From positions 1-10,380 of the forward strand of contig CALFDA010000076.1 in the NCBI GenBank assembly GCA_937950605.1: DNA of 10,380 nucleotides, in the 5' to 3' direction. Below, piece by piece: positions 1 to 6,392 of the stretch. A program made the position numbers and the translations under genes. The stretch is from an uncultured PS1 clade bacterium (lineage in GTDB: Bacteria; Pseudomonadota; Gammaproteobacteria; PS1; Pseudothioglobaceae). The notes below the pieces were generated by a model. It worked only from the letters and a program-made list of their open reading frames with translations, was not told where the DNA came from and did not search any database. Numbering within the stretch: the stretch's first letter is position 1; each line of letters starts with the position of its first letter.

Positions 1-630
1 GCCTTTGATTGAGTCAAATTGTTTTAGCCATTTAATCGCGGTTTTAGGTCCAATACTTGGCACCCCAGGGATATTGTCAGCACTATCGCCAGTTAATGCC
101 AAAAAATCTAATATTTGTTGTGGCTTAACCCCTATTTTGTCAATAACCCCTTGATGATCCAGTAAATTGCCTTTCATATCCAACTGCTTTATGTCTCCAT
201 CAACCAGTTGCATTAAATCTTTATCATTGCTAGCAATAATAGTGTTTATTTTGTGTTCTTTAGCGCGATGGGCAAGCGTGGCAATTACATCGTCTGCTTC
301 CACACCATCAATACACATAAAATGTAGCCCCATAGCGCGAATAATCTCATAAAGTGGGTCTATTTGTATTTTTAATGCATCGTCTGCGGGCTTGCGGTGT
401 GCTTTATATTTAGGATAGATTTCATGACGATGATTATTGCCTTTAGCATCAAAAATTGCAATCATTTTTGCTTGAGGATATTGCTTTTGTATGCGTTTAA
501 ATGCACCAATTACACCAAACATTGCGCCTGTTGGAAAACCCTCATCATTGGTGAGATTTTGCGAGATGGTAGAAAAATAAGCCCTAAACAAAAAAGCCGA
601 CCCATCTAATAAAATAAGTTGCTTTAACAT
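1..630 (-). CDS. polA: DNA polymerase I, N-terminal 5'-3' exonuclease part (partial)
   Basis: Translating the minus strand from ATG at 630-628 gives 210 uninterrupted codons to the window edge, so only the N-terminal part is present. It matches the 5'-3' exonuclease (FEN-like) domain of DNA polymerase I, which removes RNA primers and flaps in replication and repair. Visible metal-ligand positions are D9 in LLDGSAFLFRAY, D61 in IFDAKG, E111/D113/D114 in GVEADDV, D136/D138 in SNDKDLMQLV, and D182/D185 in TGDSADNIPGV. The last block runs into the helix-hairpin-helix PSIGPKTA. The tract YPKYKAHR near residue 72 is the helical-arch region. No Shine-Dalgarno sequence precedes the ATG. It is divergent from znuC across 51 bp. 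The polymerase domain is expected beyond position 1; a stand-alone exonuclease of the ExoIX type is less likely given the Pol I-like spacing. Confidence 0.93.
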   Translation of the reverse strand, partial: MLKQLILLDGSAFLFRAYFSTISQNLTNDEGFPTGAMFGVIGAFKRIQKQYPQAKMIAIFDAKGNNHRHEIYPKYKAHRKPADDALKIQIDPLYEIIRAMGLHFMCIDGVEADDVIATLAHRAKEHKINTIIASNDKDLMQLVDGDIKQLDMKGNLLDHQGVIDKIGVKPQQILDFLALTGDSADNIPGVPSIGPKTAIKWLKQFDSIKG

Positions 631-681
631 AGGACAAATTTTACACATTTAAACTATTTATCAACGGTATAAAATAAGCGA
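631..681. promoter_or_regulatory. Divergent polA/znuC intergenic promoter region
   Basis: These 51 bp separate two divergent starts and must hold upstream signals for both unless they lie inside the opposing genes. Candidate -10-like boxes are TATAAAAT at 668-675 for znuC and TAAAAT (complement of 638-643) for polA, the latter with TTGATA (complement of 659-664) upstream at a short 15-bp spacing. Both boxes sit only about 6-7 bases from the ATG, which would mean nearly leaderless transcripts, so the assignment is weak. I saw no clear dyad resembling a Zur operator. Confidence 0.3.
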
Positions 682-1413
682 ATGAATACAACTACGCCAC
701 AAATTTTAATTAGCGCCCAAAATATTACCCTAACACGATATGGAAAAAATATTTTGGATAAAGTAAGTTTTGAGTTACAACAAGGCGAGTTCTTGACGAT
801 TATTGGTCCTAATGGGGCGGGGAAAACTTCGCTAATTAAGGTTTTGCTGGGTTTAATTAAAATTAATAGTGGCAGGATTAAACGTGCAAAAAAACTAAGA
901 CTAGGCTATACACCGCAAACTTTTACACCCAATCCATTTATACCGCTAACGGTGCTTGATTTTTGCAATCTTAATCAACGGGTTGAATCTGATTCTTTAC
1001 AAGAAAGTGCTAAATTAACAGGCATCGAAAGGTTGTTGCATTCACCCTTAAAAAACCTATCAGGTGGAGAATTGCAACGCGTATTATTAACGCGTGCACT
1101 ATTAAACAAGCCTAATTTATTAATCTTAGATGAGCCTGTGCAAAATTTAGATGTATATGGACAAATGCAGCTTTATGAGTTTATTCAAAACATACATCAA
1201 CAAAGCGGCTGTGCGGTATTAATGATTTCTCATGATTTGCACAAAGTTATGAAGCAATCCACTCAAGTGCTATGTTTATATCATCATATTTGTTGTATGG
1301 GAAAGCCCGATACACTAATCAAAGATGCACGATTTAATGACTTATATGCCGATCAAATGGACGAGTTAATGACAACTTATAAACATCATCACAATCATTC
1401 TCATGCAGATTAG
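682..1413 (+). CDS. znuC: Zinc ABC transporter ATP-binding protein ZnuC
   Basis: This is the cytoplasmic ATPase that drives high-affinity zinc import with permease ZnuB and periplasmic ZnuA. All ABC motifs are present: Walker A GPNGAGKTS (42-50), Q-loop Q79, signature LSGGE (126-130), Walker B LLILDEP (146-152) and H-loop H184 in MISHDLH. Assignment to ZnuC rather than a generic ABC ATPase rests on VLCLYHHICCMGKP (197-208) and the histidine-rich tail HHHNHSH (235-241), both typical of ZnuC and suggesting metal sensing. At 243 residues it is near normal length. The ATG lacks an obvious ribosome binding site. No znuA or znuB is adjacent: polA lies upstream and dapD starts 38 bp downstream, so the usual znuCB pairing is broken here or the permease is elsewhere. 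Confidence 0.93.
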   Translation: MNTTTPQILISAQNITLTRYGKNILDKVSFELQQGEFLTIIGPNGAGKTSLIKVLLGLIKINSGRIKRAKKLRLGYTPQTFTPNPFIPLTVLDFCNLNQRVESDSLQESAKLTGIERLLHSPLKNLSGGELQRVLLTRALLNKPNLLILDEPVQNLDVYGQMQLYEFIQNIHQQSGCAVLMISHDLHKVMKQSTQVLCLYHHICCMGKPDTLIKDARFNDLYADQMDELMTTYKHHHNHSHAD

Positions 1414-1417
1414 CAAG

Positions 1418-1423
1418 TATAAT
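1418..1423 (+). promoter_or_regulatory. Possible -10 box for dapD
   Basis: A perfect TATAAT lies five bases after the znuC stop and 28 bases before the dapD ATG. No good -35 hexamer is visible about 17 bases upstream, inside the znuC tail. It may give dapD its own transcription in addition to read-through from znuC. An AGGA at 1435-1438 is the best ribosome binding site for dapD, at a long 13-base spacing. Confidence 0.3.
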
Positions 1424-1451
1424 AATTGTTTTTTAGGACAATAAAAGCATT

Positions 1452-2267
1452 ATGAAAGACATTATTGAACTGGCTTTTGACGACAGAGCTAATATTAACC
1501 CACAAACTGCAAGCAAGGAAGTTAAACAAGCGGTTGATGAAGCGATTCATTTGCTTGATTCAGGACAAGAACGTGTTGCCACACAGCAAGAAGTTGGAAA
1601 ATGGGTAGTCAATGAATGGTTAAAAAAAGCGGTGTTACTCTCTTTCAGATTAAAAAACAACACTCTGGTATCAGGAGGCTTTACACGCTACTATGACAAA
1701 GTTGCTTCAAAGTTTGCCAACATGTCTGAGGCGGATTTTAGTGCTATGGGTGTGCGCGTAGTGCCACCTGCTAATGCGCGTTATGGATCATTTATTGCCA
1801 AAGATACAATACTGATGCCGTCCTACGTTAATATTGGCGCTTATGTCGATTCTGGGACTATGGTGGATACTTGGGCAACTGTAGGTTCTTGTGCGCAAAT
1901 TGGTAAAAATGTGCATCTTTCGGGTGGCGTTGGCATTGGTGGCGTATTAGAGCCTTTACAGGCTAGCCCAACTATTATTGAAGACAACTGTTTTATTGGT
2001 GCACGTTCAGAGGTGGTTGAAGGGGTTATTGTTGAAGAGGGTTCTGTTATATCAATGGGTGTTTATATTGGACAATCGACTAAAATTTTTAATAGAGAGA
2101 CTGGCAAAGTGAGTTATGGTCGCGTACCAACAGGTTCAGTTGTTGTCTCTGGCAATCTGCCATCAAAAGATGGTAATTACTCACTTTATTGTGCGGTCAT
2201 TGTCAAACAGGTAGATGCTAAAACTCGCTCTAAAGTTAGCATTAATGAACTTCTTAGAGGTGTTTAA
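1452..2267 (+). CDS. dapD: 2,3,4,5-tetrahydropyridine-2,6-dicarboxylate N-succinyltransferase
   Basis: DapD transfers succinyl from succinyl-CoA to tetrahydrodipicolinate, in the succinylase branch of the pathway that makes meso-diaminopimelate and lysine; it acts in the cytoplasm. The 271 residues follow the E. coli-type enzyme almost end to end: an N-terminal helical domain with WLKKAVLLSFRL (about 56-67), then a left-handed beta-helix of hexapeptide repeats including MPSYVNIGAYVDSGTMVDTW, GSCAQIGKNVHLSGGVGIGG and DNCFIGARSEVVEGVIVEEG, then GRVPTGSVVVSGNLPSKDG and the C-terminal strand YSLYCAVIVKQVDAKTR. Length is normal and no key segment is missing. It shares the strand with znuC across a 38-bp gap and is followed by a likely terminator. 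Other lysine-pathway genes are not in the window. Confidence 0.97.
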   Translation: MKDIIELAFDDRANINPQTASKEVKQAVDEAIHLLDSGQERVATQQEVGKWVVNEWLKKAVLLSFRLKNNTLVSGGFTRYYDKVASKFANMSEADFSAMGVRVVPPANARYGSFIAKDTILMPSYVNIGAYVDSGTMVDTWATVGSCAQIGKNVHLSGGVGIGGVLEPLQASPTIIEDNCFIGARSEVVEGVIVEEGSVISMGVYIGQSTKIFNRETGKVSYGRVPTGSVVVSGNLPSKDGNYSLYCAVIVKQVDAKTRSKVSINELLRGV

Positions 2268-2277
2268 TTTATCTCTA

Positions 2278-2306
2278 TAGGACTCGAGATCCTAGTGCCG
2301 TTTTTT
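2278..2306 (+). terminator. Probable terminator after dapD
   Basis: Eleven bases after the dapD stop, TAGGA (2278-2282) pairs with TCCTA (2290-2294). The loop contains the self-complementary CTCGAG, and a run of six T begins at 2301 after a 6-base GC-containing gap. The position, directly behind the last gene of the + strand pair and just before oppositely oriented sequence, fits an intrinsic terminator. The stem is short and the gap before the T-run is longer than ideal. Confidence 0.45.
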
Positions 2307-2323
2307 CTTAATTCCAAAAGCAC

Positions 2324-2348
2324 AATCCAACAAAGGTATTGTTAGATT
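2324..2348. repeat. Imperfect inverted repeat in the dapD-downstream spacer
   Basis: AATC-C-AACAA (2324-2333) mirrors TTGTT-A-GATT (2339-2348) around a 5-base loop, nine pairs with one mismatch. It lies between the dapD terminator and the pseudogene end. It could be a terminator for minus-strand transcription leaving the pseudogene, since the minus strand continues into GTGCTTTTGG, but the T-run is poor. Confidence 0.35.
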
Positions 2349-2380
2349 CGGTTAAAAAATAATAGGTGCAATTTATTAGA

Positions 2381-2723
2381 CTAATAACCTTTCTCGTTTA
2401 ACATTTTATAAAAGTCACTACCTAGATTGAAGACCCATCACAAGCCTTGACATAAAGTTATTTTGCTTTCTTGCCTTTGCCTTCTTTATAATTAAACTAT
2501 AACACAACCTTCAGCACTATCCAAATCACAAACTTTTTTATAATGCTTATGCACTTGAGAGTAATCTTTTTTTGACTCTATACCTAAACCCTAAAACAAC
2601 ACAACTATCAGCCTTATTTAAGGCACAATCTTGTTTAAATTTGGCTTATATTATTGGCGGTATCAGCAACAACGCTAAAACTAAACAAACATAAAATTAA
2701 CAATAATATTTTTTCATACGCAT
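2381..2723 (-). pseudogene. Degraded Sel1/Hcp-like cysteine-rich repeat protein
   Basis: No frame is open through this stretch, but minus-strand pieces in successive frames join into a recognisable secreted Sel1-like (Hcp family) protein. It begins MKK at 2717, then after a shift reads LLLILCLFSFSVVADTANN, a good signal peptide. Next come FKQDCALNKADSCVVLG, DYSQVHKHYKKVCDLDSAEGC, YKEGKGKK, YVKACDGSS and finally GSDFYKMLNEKGY, ending at TAG (2383-2381). The C-x7-C pairs (CALNKADSC, CDLDSAEGC), roughly one helical-hairpin repeat apart, are the mark of Hcp-type repeats. At least five frameshifts, one probably in the A-run at 2567-2573, and several in-frame stops separate the pieces, so it cannot make protein. 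In such families the intact protein is periplasmic or secreted; its role here is unknown. An alternative first ATG is at 2723. Confidence 0.75.
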
Positions 2724-2781
2724 AATCAACGTCTTTAAACTTTGGTTTTGTATTTTTTAGTTGATTTTATAAATATTAGCA

Positions 2782-3555
2782 CTAGGATTGCAATTTTTTA
2801 ATTTTTTCTAAGGTTGGTAGCCCTAATTTGAAATCTTTAGCAAGTTTCAATGCTCTATCTAATCTAGCAGGCGCACTACGACCTATGCAAATGTGGTTTA
2901 AATCACCCTCAAACGCCATATCCATCATATTTTTTTCTAGTTTCTGTTTGTCAAAAGTTCGCCCTGTAAGGATACTTTGCAGTTTTAACACATCATTAAA
3001 AACATTGTGCAATATGTCTAGATGATGATCGCGCACGTCACCAACAGTACTACCCGGCGCAACAGCCAATCCTGTAATATTAACGGTGAAAATATAGACA
3101 TTTTTAAAAACTAACTCAAATAATAGCGCATCTTCATCAGCAACAATATGTGCAGGAATATCAATTAAAGCTAATGAATCCACTAGAATTTGTGCCTTAG
3201 ATCCAAATGTAGGTGAGGACATTACTACCTTGCTATCCATGCCTTTTTTCTTTTCAAACCAAACTGAGATAATAGTTGGATTCTCAAACTGGTGTGCCTC
3301 CCAGTCGCGTGGCAAAAGCTCGTTTTGTAGCATAGCAACACGATCTTTCCATGCGTTAGGAATAGATTTAAGTGCTGGTTGTAATTGATTTTCAGCAACG
3401 CAAACTAAAATAAATTCAGGGTCAATATTAGCGTGCAATTCGTCAATATTAGTTTTTCTAGTAATTGGATAAACAGGATAGTTATTTCTTAAAAAGGCAC
3501 GAGAAAATACACTACCTAATTCGCCAATGCCTAATACAACAATCGGTTTTTTCAT
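2782..3555 (-). CDS. Putative NAD(P)-binding oxidoreductase, ketopantoate reductase-like
   Basis: The 257-residue product opens with a Rossmann dinucleotide-binding turn, VVLGIGELGSVFSRAF, with glycines 9, 11 and 14, followed by a basic residue pattern ITRK (31-34) that could favour NADP. The second half is helical: ELVFKNVYIFTVNITGL (147-163) resembles the K...N active-site helix of 2-dehydropantoate 2-reductase (ApbA/PanE), and IGRSAPARLD...LGLPTLEKI resembles that family's C-terminal block. The usual catalytic Glu of the TEID segment is not clearly conserved, so the substrate is unknown and a panE symbol is not justified. GGAG stands eight bases before the ATG, a good ribosome binding site. 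It is separated from rsmE by 149 bp and so may be transcribed alone. A 14-bp direct repeat covers its start codon. Another possibility is a 6-phosphogluconate-dehydrogenase-like fold of unrelated function. Confidence 0.7.
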   Translation of the reverse strand: MKKPIVVLGIGELGSVFSRAFLRNNYPVYPITRKTNIDELHANIDPEFILVCVAENQLQPALKSIPNAWKDRVAMLQNELLPRDWEAHQFENPTIISVWFEKKKGMDSKVVMSSPTFGSKAQILVDSLALIDIPAHIVADEDALLFELVFKNVYIFTVNITGLAVAPGSTVGDVRDHHLDILHNVFNDVLKLQSILTGRTFDKQKLEKNMMDMAFEGDLNHICIGRSAPARLDRALKLAKDFKLGLPTLEKIKKLQS

Positions 3556-3584
3556 CTTAAAATCTCCATATCATCTTAAAATCT
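3552..3584. repeat. 14-bp direct repeat over the oxidoreductase start
   Basis: TCATCTTAAAATCT occurs at 3552-3565 and again at 3571-3584, a 19-bp period. The first copy contains the start codon complement (3553-3555). The second gives another ATG (3574-3572) that reads only five codons to a TAA ending just before the true start, with GGAG lying between. It looks like a small local duplication of the start region. Confidence 0.7.
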
Positions 3585-3704
3585 TTAGCAAAATCTGATA
3601 AATATCTTGCTTTTTGTTATTGCAAATCATAAATATTGACTTCTAATAATACCTGATTCAAACAACATTTATGGTATTTGATAATTTCTTGCTGTATTAG
3701 TCAT

Positions 3705-4418
3705 TTAACTGCCCCACAACAGTTGCATATTAGCAATAGCCGCTAGTGTTGCGGTTTCGGTTCGTAATACTCGAGCACCTAGAGATATAGATCGATAACC
3801 TGCTTTGTTGGCGCGATTAATTTCTATCTTGCTAAGCCCACCTTCAGGACCAATAATAATAGTAGTTTGCTTGAATGTCGGCATTTCTAATAAAGATTTT
3901 TTAGCTCGGTGATGCAACACAAAACCATTACCACAATCACTGTTAATAAGTTCTTCAAAAGACATTACTAACTCTAAATTAGGCACAACAGATCTGCCCG
4001 ATTGTTCGCAAGCAGCAATTATAATTTTTTGCCAATGATTGAGACGTTTTTGCAATTTTTCACCGTTAAGACGCACAACACATCGTTCACTAAATATAGG
4101 AATAATTTTATTTACTCCTAATTCTACGGCTTTTTGCACCAAAAAATCCATTTTCTCGCCTTTAGCTACCGCTTGCGCTAAGGTTAAATCGAGTTTTGAT
4201 TCGCAGTGATTTTGTGTTTTTTCTAAAATCTTAACCACACAGTTTTTCTTTACTTGTAATACCTGTGCATTATAATTCGCCCCATCACCATTAAAAAGAG
4301 TGATGTTTTGACCTTTTGGAAAACGCAATACTTTTAAATGATGTGATGCGTAGTCGTCTAATGTTATACAATCATCAATTCCTAAGATGGTATTTTGATA
4401 TAAGCGTGTTTTTTTCAT
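3705..4418 (-). CDS. rsmE: 16S rRNA (uracil-1498-N3)-methyltransferase RsmE
   Basis: RsmE methylates N3 of U1498 in 16S rRNA of the assembled small subunit, using S-adenosylmethionine. The 237-residue protein has the family layout: an N-terminal PUA-like RNA-binding domain with HHLKVLRFPKGQ (26-37), then a SPOUT methyltransferase domain with KGEKMDFLVQKAVELGV (86-102), FSERCVV (109-115), KIIIAACEQSGRSVVP (131-146), and the knotted cofactor site with GPEGGL (190-195) and SLGARVLRTETA (212-223). Length is close to the E. coli protein (243). The ATG at 4418 has no clear Shine-Dalgarno sequence. It lies 161 bp downstream of pyrK on the same strand, with a strong inverted repeat between, so it may be a separate transcript or depend on read-through. 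Confidence 0.95.
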   Translation of the reverse strand: MKKTRLYQNTILGIDDCITLDDYASHHLKVLRFPKGQNITLFNGDGANYNAQVLQVKKNCVVKILEKTQNHCESKLDLTLAQAVAKGEKMDFLVQKAVELGVNKIIPIFSERCVVRLNGEKLQKRLNHWQKIIIAACEQSGRSVVPNLELVMSFEELINSDCGNGFVLHHRAKKSLLEMPTFKQTTIIIGPEGGLSKIEINRANKAGYRSISLGARVLRTETATLAAIANMQLLWGS

Positions 4419-4500
4419 GATATTGTAAAACGCATTTTGTAATTTTGCTTTTAATCTAAGGTGCAGTCAAGGTATTCTATTTATCAATACTTAAAATTAA

Positions 4501-4544
4501 AAAATTCCTAGAAAAACAAAATGTAGAATACAAGTAGGAATTTT
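4501..4544 (-). terminator. Inverted repeat/terminator between pyrK and rsmE
   Basis: AAAATTCCTA (4501-4510) and TAGGAATTTT (4535-4544) are perfect 10-base inverted arms with a 24-base spacer. Read on the minus strand, the structure lies 35 bases after the pyrK stop, and its distal arm runs into six T followed by TTAATTTT. This is terminator-like for the argB-pyrK unit. The loop is long for an intrinsic terminator. A third copy of the arm core, TTCCTA (4543-4548), allows a competing small hairpin. Confidence 0.5.
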
Positions 4545-4579
4545 CCTATAATGATTGTTTTATTTTTGCAACAACACCG

Positions 4580-5440
4580 TTAGAAAATTTGTTTTGCGTC
4601 AAACACAGGGCCATCAACGCACACACGTTGCATTGCCACTTTAGCATTTGCATGCACCTTAACCACACAGCCTGCACAACCGCCAACTCCACATGCCATA
4701 TATTCTTCCAAAGACATTTGGCAAGGCAGATGATATTCTTTGGCAAGTTCCGCCACTGCCTTTAACATAGGGCGCGGACCACAAGTATATATCTCGATTT
4801 GGGTGAGATCTTCTGTGTTAAGTGTGTCTAAAAATATCCGTGCTAAATCTGTTGCAAAACCTGTAAAAACACCTTTAAAATCACGCAAACTTGCTAGGCG
4901 ACATTCGACACCCCAATCCTCTAACAGTGGCATCGTGTGTGTTGCGCCTGCATAATTTTTGCCATTATCGGATAACTTTTTGACAAACGGAAACGCCACC
5001 TCTGAACCAAAAATTGCAAAGGGTTGATAGTCTTTATTTTTAATTTGCTGAGCAATAGCAATCAGCGGCGACATACCCACACCGCCACCAATCAATAATG
5101 GACGTTTTTTATTGGTGAGTTTAAAGCCATTGCCAATAGGTCCGATAATAGATAATGCGTCACCTATTTTGCGTTCGGACAATTGACGTGTGCCCTTGCC
5201 TACTACCTTATAAAACAAATCAAAAGTAGCATTTTTAACATCAACTGACATAATTGAAATCGGTCGCCTCATTGATAAATTATCAGCAACCTTGACATGC
5301 ACAAATTGACCTGGTTTGGTTTCTTTAGCAATAACATCCGATGCCAAAGTCAATATATACTGATTGTCATCAAATTGATGATGCTTGAGTATATGACAAT
5401 GGTCGCAAACTTTAATTGTGTTTGCATGCAATTTAAGCAT
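4580..5440 (-). CDS. pyrK: Dihydroorotate dehydrogenase electron transfer subunit PyrK-type
   Basis: PyrK carries FAD and a [2Fe-2S] cluster and passes electrons from class 1B dihydroorotate dehydrogenase (PyrDB) to NAD+ in UMP synthesis. The 286-residue protein has a ferredoxin-reductase-like FAD domain with MRRPISI (57-63) and GPIGNGF (100-106), an NAD-binding domain with GGGVGMSPL (118-126) and TCGPRPMLKAVA (219-230), and a C-terminal cluster domain whose four cysteines fit PyrK exactly: C250, C255, C258 and C274, in MACGVGGCAGC and RVCVDGPVF. The start overlaps the end of argB by 8 bases, and no Shine-Dalgarno is visible, suggesting translational coupling. No pyrD is in the window. Most studied gammaproteobacteria use the membrane, quinone-linked class 2 enzyme and have no PyrK, so its partner here is uncertain. 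A related NAD(P)H-flavin electron-transfer protein is the main alternative. Confidence 0.85.
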   Translation of the reverse strand: MLKLHANTIKVCDHCHILKHHQFDDNQYILTLASDVIAKETKPGQFVHVKVADNLSMRRPISIMSVDVKNATFDLFYKVVGKGTRQLSERKIGDALSIIGPIGNGFKLTNKKRPLLIGGGVGMSPLIAIAQQIKNKDYQPFAIFGSEVAFPFVKKLSDNGKNYAGATHTMPLLEDWGVECRLASLRDFKGVFTGFATDLARIFLDTLNTEDLTQIEIYTCGPRPMLKAVAELAKEYHLPCQMSLEEYMACGVGGCAGCVVKVHANAKVAMQRVCVDGPVFDAKQIF

Positions 5441-6278
5441 CAGCAGTAATCAATGTGCCAACACCCCCATCAGTGAACACTTCTAAAAGCACAGCGTGAG
5501 GCACACGCCCATCAATAATATGTGTAGATTTAACGCCATTTCTAACCGCTGCTAAAGCGCAACCAATTTTTGGCAACATGCCGCCATGAATAGTGCCTCT
5601 AGCGATTAATTCATCAACTTTTTTAGCGTCTAAACCTGTTAATAATCTTTCTTTTTCGTCTAATAAGCCAATTGTATTGGTGAGTAAAATCAATTTTTCA
5701 GCATTCAATGCTTCAGCAATTGAGCCTGCAACCAAATCAGCATTAATATTATAAAAACATTCATCTACACCTATGCCAATTGGTGCTATAACTGGAATAG
5801 CATCTAGCGATGCATCAATCGCAGAAACCTCAACACTATCAACCTCGCCCACAAAACCCAACTCAACACCCTGTGGTGTTGATAGTTTTTTAGCAGAAAC
5901 TATGCATCTGCCCTTGTCTGCTAAACCAACAGCATGCCCACCATGTTGATGAATCAAATCTACAATTTCTGTATTAACAACATCACCTAAAACTTTTCTT
6001 ACCACATCCATAGTTTCGCCATCGGTTACGCGCATACCATTGATAAACTCACTTTTTTTACCAATTTCTGCTAATGTTTTGCCAATTTGTGGACCGCCAC
6101 CATGAACCACAATCGGGTTCATGCCAACTGATTTCATTAATACAACATCACGCGCAAAACTAGATTTTAGTTGCTCATCAATCATGGCGTTGCCACCATA
6201 TTTAATAACAATTATTTTATCTTTGAATTTTTGAATATAAGGCAATGCTTCAACTAGGACGCGTGTAATTTCTGACAT
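5433..6278 (-). CDS. argB: Acetylglutamate kinase
   Basis: ArgB phosphorylates N-acetyl-L-glutamate with ATP, the second step of arginine synthesis. It belongs to the amino-acid kinase fold. Motifs visible in 281 residues are VIKYGGNAM (24-32, with K26), VVHGGGPQIG (57-66), the acetylglutamate-binding NINADLVAGSIAEALNA (177-193), HGGMLPKIG (231-239) and the C-terminal HAVLLEVFTDGGVGTLI. The N-terminal segment before K26, with EALPYIQKF, is the extra helix of arginine-sensitive, hexameric acetylglutamate kinases such as that of Pseudomonas and is absent from the shorter E. coli enzyme, so feedback inhibition by arginine is likely. No good Shine-Dalgarno precedes the ATG. It is first of a two-gene unit, overlapping pyrK by 8 bases. 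Since carbamoyl phosphate feeds both arginine and pyrimidine synthesis, the pairing is metabolically sensible. Confidence 0.97.
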   Translation of the reverse strand: MSEITRVLVEALPYIQKFKDKIIVIKYGGNAMIDEQLKSSFARDVVLMKSVGMNPIVVHGGGPQIGKTLAEIGKKSEFINGMRVTDGETMDVVRKVLGDVVNTEIVDLIHQHGGHAVGLADKGRCIVSAKKLSTPQGVELGFVGEVDSVEVSAIDASLDAIPVIAPIGIGVDECFYNINADLVAGSIAEALNAEKLILLTNTIGLLDEKERLLTGLDAKKVDELIARGTIHGGMLPKIGCALAAVRNGVKSTHIIDGRVPHAVLLEVFTDGGVGTLITADA

Positions 6279-6320
6279 TTGGGTACTTGAAAAAATATTA
6301 AGATTCGATTTTACCTCAAC

Positions 6321-6392
6321 AACCGCCCTGCAATCTTACGTCATTAAATAACAAAAGTTGTGGCGTACTTGTGTAAGAAAACTAGGACGGTT
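6321..6392. repeat. Nested inverted repeat between rhodanese gene and argB
   Basis: The outer arms AACCGCCCT (6321-6329) and AGGACGGTT (6384-6392) match 8 of 9, the right arm overlapping the rhodanese stop codon complement. Inside, TACGTCA (6337-6343) pairs with TGGCGTA (6361-6367), all seven pairs being possible in RNA when G-U is allowed, around a 17-base loop. CTTAC (6335-6339) and GTAAG (6373-6377) offer an alternative inner stem. It lies in the leader of argB and at the 3' end of the M23-RDD-ftsB-rhodanese unit. There is no T-run after it on the minus strand, so it is a structured element rather than a clear terminator. Confidence 0.5.

Noticed and set aside
631..681. Zur operator upstream of znuC
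   Set aside because: No long dyad resembling a known Zur box is visible in these 51 bases.
2281..2292. CTCGAG next to GATC looking like a cloning linker after dapD
   Set aside because: It lies inside a TAGGA/TCCTA stem followed by a T-run, so a natural terminator explains it better.
2373..2387. TTATTAG/CTAATAA palindrome at the pseudogene end as a terminator
   Set aside because: The arms leave almost no loop and are purely AT-rich; the T-run is more than ten bases away.
3648..3678. AATACC/GGTATT hairpin as a terminator for rsmE
   Set aside because: Only six pairs, a 19-base loop and no T-run follow.
4546..4746. 66-residue minus-strand frame in the pyrK 3' part
   Set aside because: It is a shadow of pyrK in another frame, with no family features.
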